From NCBI RefSeq assembly GCF_900111745.1, contig NZ_FOIJ01000001.1, forward strand, positions 496,001 through 560,000: a stretch of DNA of 64,000 bases, read 5' to 3'. A program made the position numbers and the translations under genes. Positions 60,474 through 64,000 of the stretch are shown piece after piece. This DNA comes from Stigmatella erecta (GTDB taxonomy: Bacteria; Myxococcota; Myxococcia; Myxococcales; Myxococcaceae). Under the pieces are notes generated by a model. The model saw nothing but the letters and a program-made list of their open reading frames with translations, was not told where the DNA came from and ran no database searches. Each line of letters starts with the position of its first letter. The first letter of the stretch is position 1.

Positions 60474-61133
60474 TCAGCCGCCGCCGGTCAGCCGGGAGTG
60501 CAGCACCGCCCCGAGCAGCTCGGCGGTCTCCGGGGGCAGGCGGGACAGGTGGGTGTAGAGCAGTGCCTCGGCCTGGGCGAGCGCTTCGGGCGCCGCCCCG
60601 GCCTCCCGCATTCCCGCCAGCACCGCGTAGGCGGCCACCCCGAGCCGCCCCGCGTAGCCGCACGACTCATCCCAGAACTCCTCGAAGCAGGGCAGGGCCT
60701 CGCCGGCCGCCACGCGGGACAGGCGCTCCAGGCTGGCCTTCCAGTAGGCCCGGTGGGCCTCCTGGGCCTCGGGGCGCGAGAAGGGGCCCTGAATCACCTC
60801 GAAGCGGGTGCCGCCCCCGTCCGGGTGGAAGCGCAGCTCCGCCCGCGTCACCTCCGGTCCTCCCAGCGGCCCGCCCTCCCAGGACATCTCCAGCTCCAGG
60901 CGCTCGGCGGGAACCACGTCGAGAATCCGGCCCCGCTGCACGAAGGGGACGCCCTGCGCGTCGATCAGGTTCACCTGGAACGGCTCGCCCGTGCCCACGT
61001 CGCCCTCCGCCCCGGTCCGGAAACAGCCCGGCGGGGCCCCGTACCAGCGGCGCAGCAGGAACGGCGTCTCGAAGGCCGCGAAGACCTGGACCGGGGAGGA
61101 GGCCATCCGCACTTCCATCACCAGCTCGCTCAT
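60474..61133 (-). CDS. SRPBCC (AHSA1-like) ligand-binding protein
   Basis: This 219-residue cytoplasmic protein starts at ATG 61133. The first 145 residues are AHSA1/SRPBCC-like: FAAFETPFLLRRWYGAPPGC, GEPFQVNLIDAQGVPFVQRG, ILDVVPAERLELEMSW and FSRPEAQEAHRAYWKASLER. These form a helix-grip pocket for hydrophobic ligands, or co-chaperone contacts. The C-terminal 70 residues are an extra helical tail (FWDESCGYAGRLGVAAYAVL). Its start overlaps the stop of the 2OG oxygenase gene by four bases. Confidence 0.75.
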   Translation of the reverse strand: MSELVMEVRMASSPVQVFAAFETPFLLRRWYGAPPGCFRTGAEGDVGTGEPFQVNLIDAQGVPFVQRGRILDVVPAERLELEMSWEGGPLGGPEVTRAELRFHPDGGGTRFEVIQGPFSRPEAQEAHRAYWKASLERLSRVAAGEALPCFEEFWDESCGYAGRLGVAAYAVLAGMREAGAAPEALAQAEALLYTHLSRLPPETAELLGAVLHSRLTGGG

Positions 61134-61780
61134 GCCAGGGCTCCCGAGCGGGTGCGCAGCTCGAAGGTGGGCAGCCGCGCCTTCACCGAGGCGGGCACGC
61201 GGTACTGCTCGACCACCAAGCTCACCCGGGCCTCCGAGAGCACGGGGGCCCCGGCCTCCACCGCCACCACCTCATGGGCCACGTCCCCCCGGAAGGTGAC
61301 GAGCGAGCGCGGCAGCGGCGTCAGGGCCGCCACGCGCTGGCCCCGGTGGTACAGCCGCAGCTCGCCGCCCGCGAGCCGCTCCGGCACCTGCACATAGAGG
61401 ACGCTGACCGCGATGGGGCAGCCGGTGCCCGCGCCGTAGAACTCCAGGCTCCGGTCGATGTGGGCCGCCACCCCGCGCCCGTTCTGGATGAGCAGCGGGT
61501 TGAGCAGGAAGGCGTCACAGTCCGGCAGCAGCGCCTTGTCCAGGAAGGGGGCGAAGGCGGGAAAGCGGTCCTTCACCTGGCCCAGGGCCTCGCGCACGAA
61601 GGTGATGGAGAAGCCGTAGGTGCCCGAGAACTGCCTGGACAGGTTCGTCTCCCCGAGCAGGGGCGAGCCCAGGATGGTCTCCCGGATGGCGTCGATGGCC
61701 GGAGCGGGCAGGGCCTCCGGCGTGCGGTGGACGAAGCTCTGGAGGCGAAAGGCCCCGCCCCAGGGTGGCTGGAAGGACAT
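61130..61780 (-). CDS. 2-oxoglutarate/Fe(II)-dependent oxygenase
   Basis: This 216-residue protein starts at ATG 61780. It has the double-stranded beta-helix iron site: H107 and D109 in AAHIDRSLEF, H169 in FRGDVAHEVVAV, and a following Arg in SEARVSLVVEQYRV that should bind 2-oxoglutarate. The segment RLAGGELRLYHRGQRVAALT is the usual beta-sheet core of PKHD/prolyl-hydroxylase-like enzymes. The substrate is unknown. Coupling with an SRPBCC gene suggests a small modification pathway. Confidence 0.82.
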   Translation of the reverse strand: MSFQPPWGGAFRLQSFVHRTPEALPAPAIDAIRETILGSPLLGETNLSRQFSGTYGFSITFVREALGQVKDRFPAFAPFLDKALLPDCDAFLLNPLLIQNGRGVAAHIDRSLEFYGAGTGCPIAVSVLYVQVPERLAGGELRLYHRGQRVAALTPLPRSLVTFRGDVAHEVVAVEAGAPVLSEARVSLVVEQYRVPASVKARLPTFELRTRSGALA

Positions 61781-61812
61781 GGTCCCGAGATTATCGCAGG
61801 GCCCGGCCTCCG

Positions 61813-63060
61813 TCAGAACAGCGCGTGCTCCGCCAGCAACACCGCCAGGCCCACGGCGAAGCTCAGGAGCGTCACCGGCACGCCGATGCGCAGGTAGCCC
61901 ATGAAGGACATCTTCACCCGGCCGCGCGCGGCCTCGAAGACGATGAGGTTGGCCACGCTGCCCACCAGCGTGAGGTTGCCCGCCAGCGTGGAGCCCAGCG
62001 CCAGCACGTGCCAGCCCAGCTCCACGTTCTGCAGCGTGGGCACCCACGTGCGCGCCAGCATCACGAACGGCACGTTGCTGAACAGGTTCGAGGCCACCAG
62101 CGTCAGCGCCGCGAACCCCAGCGTCTCGCGCCACGGCGGGCCCGCCATCAGCGGGGCGAACAGCTCGCGGATCTCCCCGGCCCAGCCGTGCTTGTTCACC
62201 CCGTAGACGACGACGAACAGGCTGGCGAAGAACACCAGCAGCACGTAGTCCACCCGCTCCAGCGCCGCGCGCGGCTCGCGGCGCGCCAGCGCCATCACCA
62301 GCACCGCCCCCGCAAGGGCGCTCCAGCTCATGGGGAACCCCGCGAAGAAGGCCACCACCACCCCCGCAAGCACCCCCAGCGTCACCCCCATCAGCGGCCG
62401 GTCCACCGCGGGGGGCGGAGGTTGAGGGTCAAAGCGTTGGGAGGGCAGCTCCTTGCGGAACAGGTACAGCAGCGCCGCGATGACGATGGCGGTGGAGAGC
62501 AGCGCCGGCAGGGCCATGTACGCGGCGAAGCTCGCGTAGGAGAGTCCCGAGGCGCCCTGGATGAGCATGTTCTGGGGGTTGCCGGTGAAGGTGGCCACCG
62601 AGCCGCTGTTGGAGCCCATGCACACCGCCAGCAGGTAGGGCACCGGCGGCAGCCGGGCGTCGTCCACCACCGCCAGCACCAGGGGCGTGAGCATCAAGCA
62701 CACGGTGTCGTTGACGAGGAAGGCGGACAGGAAGGCGCTGATGGCCGTCACCGCCACCAGGAGCAACCGGGGCGTGTGCGCCAGCCGCACCGTGTACGCG
62801 CCGCACGCGCGGAAGAAGGCCGCCTGGGCCAGGTACTCCGCCAGCAGCATCATCCCCAGGAGCAGGATGAGGGTGTCGAAGTCCACCGCGTGACGGGACG
62901 GGTCGTCACTGTGGTTGAAGACCTCCGCGGGGGTGACGGCGCCCAGCACCACCATGAGCACCGCGCCGAGCAGCGCGCCCCCGGGGCGATCCAGCTTGAG
63001 CCCAGGCAGGCGTGCCCCGGCGATGAAGACATAGGTGAAAAGGAAGATCGCGAGCGCCAC
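61813..63060 (-). CDS. SLC13/ArsB-like anion or Na+/H+ permease
   Basis: This 415-residue integral membrane protein starts at GTG 63060. It has about eleven helices and the ion-transporter superfamily features FLVNDTVCLMLTPLVLA and SNSGSVATFTGNPQNML, the two re-entrant half-repeats of the SLC13/ArsB/NhaD/CitMHS group. The second half-repeat is ASNLFSNVPFVMLA with STLAGNLTLVGSVANLIV. Family members carry dicarboxylates, arsenite or sodium; substrate cannot be decided here. It is divergent from rtcA. Confidence 0.78.
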   Translation of the reverse strand: MALAIFLFTYVFIAGARLPGLKLDRPGGALLGAVLMVVLGAVTPAEVFNHSDDPSRHAVDFDTLILLLGMMLLAEYLAQAAFFRACGAYTVRLAHTPRLLLVAVTAISAFLSAFLVNDTVCLMLTPLVLAVVDDARLPPVPYLLAVCMGSNSGSVATFTGNPQNMLIQGASGLSYASFAAYMALPALLSTAIVIAALLYLFRKELPSQRFDPQPPPPAVDRPLMGVTLGVLAGVVVAFFAGFPMSWSALAGAVLVMALARREPRAALERVDYVLLVFFASLFVVVYGVNKHGWAGEIRELFAPLMAGPPWRETLGFAALTLVASNLFSNVPFVMLARTWVPTLQNVELGWHVLALGSTLAGNLTLVGSVANLIVFEAARGRVKMSFMGYLRIGVPVTLLSFAVGLAVLLAEHALF

Positions 63061-63127
63061 GAAGCCGGACGGTAGCCCAGAGGCTTCTGCTACGCTCTAA
63101 ATCCCACGTGGTGTCACAGGGAGCGTC

Positions 63128-64000
63128 ATGACCGGCCCCGGCAGGTCCGGAGAAGACTGGGTGCTGCTGGACGGGAGCGGGGGAGAGGCGGGAGGTCAGC
63201 TCCTGCGCTCGGCCCTGTCCTTGTCGCTCATCACCGGCCGTCCGTTCCACCTCACCGGCCTGCGGGAGCAGCAGGACCCCCGGGGCCTGCGCCCCCACCA
63301 CCTCGCGTGCGTGCGCGGGGCCGAGGCCATCAGCGAGAGCACCAGCGAGGGGGCCGCCGTGGGCGCCTCGGAGCTGCGCTTCACCCCGGGGCCCGTGCGG
63401 CCCGGGGACTACATCCTGGAGGTGGGCACCGCCGGGGGCACGCCCCTCGTCTTCCAGTGCCTCTTCTTCCCGCTGGCGCTCGCGGGGGGCGGGCGGCTCA
63501 CCTTGAGAGGGGGCACGCACGTGGCGCATGGGCCCAGCTACCCCTACCTGAGCAGCGTGTGGCTGCCAGCGATGCACGCCTACGGGCTGGGCGCCTCGCT
63601 GAGCCTCACCCATGCTGGCTTCTACCCGGAAGGCGGCGGCGAGTTTCAGGCGGAGGTGCTCTCACCCGAGCCGCCCCCGGTGCTCGTGGAGCTGCCCTCG
63701 CGGGGCACGCTGCACGACATCGCCGTGAGCACGTACGTGGGGGGGCAGCCCTTCGCCCTCGCCGACCGGCAGTCCCGCGCCGCCGAGGCCGCCTTGAGGG
63801 AGCGGGGGCTCTACTGCCACACGAAGAACCGGCCCTTGCCCGTCACGCGCTCGGCCGGCAGCGTCACCTTCATCCTGGCGCAGTTCGAGAACACCTTCGC
63901 TGGCTTCGAGGCCCTGGGCGAGCGGGGCCAGTCCCCGGAAGAGGTGGGGCGCGAGGCCGCCGGGCGGATGACGCGCTTCATGGAGTCCGGCGGCGCCATC
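63128..64000 (+). CDS. rtcA: RNA 3'-terminal phosphate cyclase (3' end outside window)
   Basis: The frame starts at ATG 63128 (GGGAGCGTC upstream) and is open to the right edge, giving 291 residues of a protein that is about 340 long in the family. RtcA converts an RNA 3'-phosphate to a 2',3'-cyclic phosphate using ATP. Conserved blocks present are GEAGGQLLRSALSLSLITGR, EVGTAGGTPLVFQCLFF, HVAHGPSYPYLSSVW, GFYPEGGGEFQAEV and PVTRSAGSVTFILA. The adenylated catalytic His should lie beyond the cut. In other bacteria rtcA is often next to rtcB and the sigma-54 regulator rtcR; none is in the window. Confidence 0.88.
   Translation, partial: MTGPGRSGEDWVLLDGSGGEAGGQLLRSALSLSLITGRPFHLTGLREQQDPRGLRPHHLACVRGAEAISESTSEGAAVGASELRFTPGPVRPGDYILEVGTAGGTPLVFQCLFFPLALAGGGRLTLRGGTHVAHGPSYPYLSSVWLPAMHAYGLGASLSLTHAGFYPEGGGEFQAEVLSPEPPPVLVELPSRGTLHDIAVSTYVGGQPFALADRQSRAAEAALRERGLYCHTKNRPLPVTRSAGSVTFILAQFENTFAGFEALGERGQSPEEVGREAAGRMTRFMESGGAI

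Overview
The window looks like a chromosomal segment from a fruiting myxobacterium, most likely in the Cystobacterineae (Myxococcus/Stigmatella/Archangium type). The reasons are very high GC with third-position GC bias that opens long antisense frames, many lipoproteins, PilZ, DUF4388 and PAS-GAF kinase genes, an RCC1-repeat protein, and gene families best known from myxobacteria: a DUSAM-like protein, a double-CXXC SitI6-like protein next to a SitA6-like toxin, and a metal-binding-motif lipoprotein. The genus assignment is inference.

Left part (1-12.7 kb). A lipoprotein cut by the window edge is followed by a three-gene RND efflux operon (TolC-like channel, adaptor, HAE1-type pump). Then come a PilZ protein, an NYN/OST-HTH RNase-like protein, a luciferase-like oxidoreductase, a secreted beta-repeat protein, a large GAF/PAS sensor kinase and a small lipoprotein with a clear terminator.

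12.7-16.7 kb is a small accessory patch around an aarF/UbiB-type kinase gene. One side carries a SitA6-like toxin with an overlapping SitI6-like immunity gene. The other side carries a Cys-rich lipoprotein closely coupled to a DUSAM-family gene, a possible second toxin/immunity pair.

16.6-30.3 kb is mostly conserved: nhaA, mutS, a DUF3592 protein, a cell-wall amidase, a TVP38-type membrane protein, a GsiB-like KGG-repeat stress protein, and a tight same-strand series of two CPA2 antiporters, a YciO-type protein, a membrane protein and xerD.

30.3-37.2 kb is a rearranged accessory region. It holds a lower-GC HEPN/zinc-ribbon gene, a diverged histidine-kinase remnant joined to a decayed xerD tail, two coupled secreted Cys-rich protein genes, and a second histidine-kinase remnant that nearly matches an intact kinase gene 3 kb away. 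An RCC1 lipoprotein built from 150-bp repeats lies between the two kinase copies.

37.2-45.8 kb encodes a VOC protein coupled to the intact kinase, then a secreted beta-glucan degradation pair (multidomain GH3 and GH16 enzymes) with a strong terminator at the end.

45.8-64 kb returns to housekeeping and signalling: a phosphoesterase, a DUF4388 protein, trpS, scpA-scpB-rluB (RluB with a long 15-residue-repeat tail), a HEAT-repeat lipoprotein, a double cNMP-binding protein, a lone MshEN (c-di-GMP-type) protein, two lipoproteins, a 2OG oxygenase/SRPBCC pair, an SLC13/ArsB-type permease and the start of rtcA, cut by the right edge. I saw no rRNA, tRNA, CRISPR array or intact insertion sequence.
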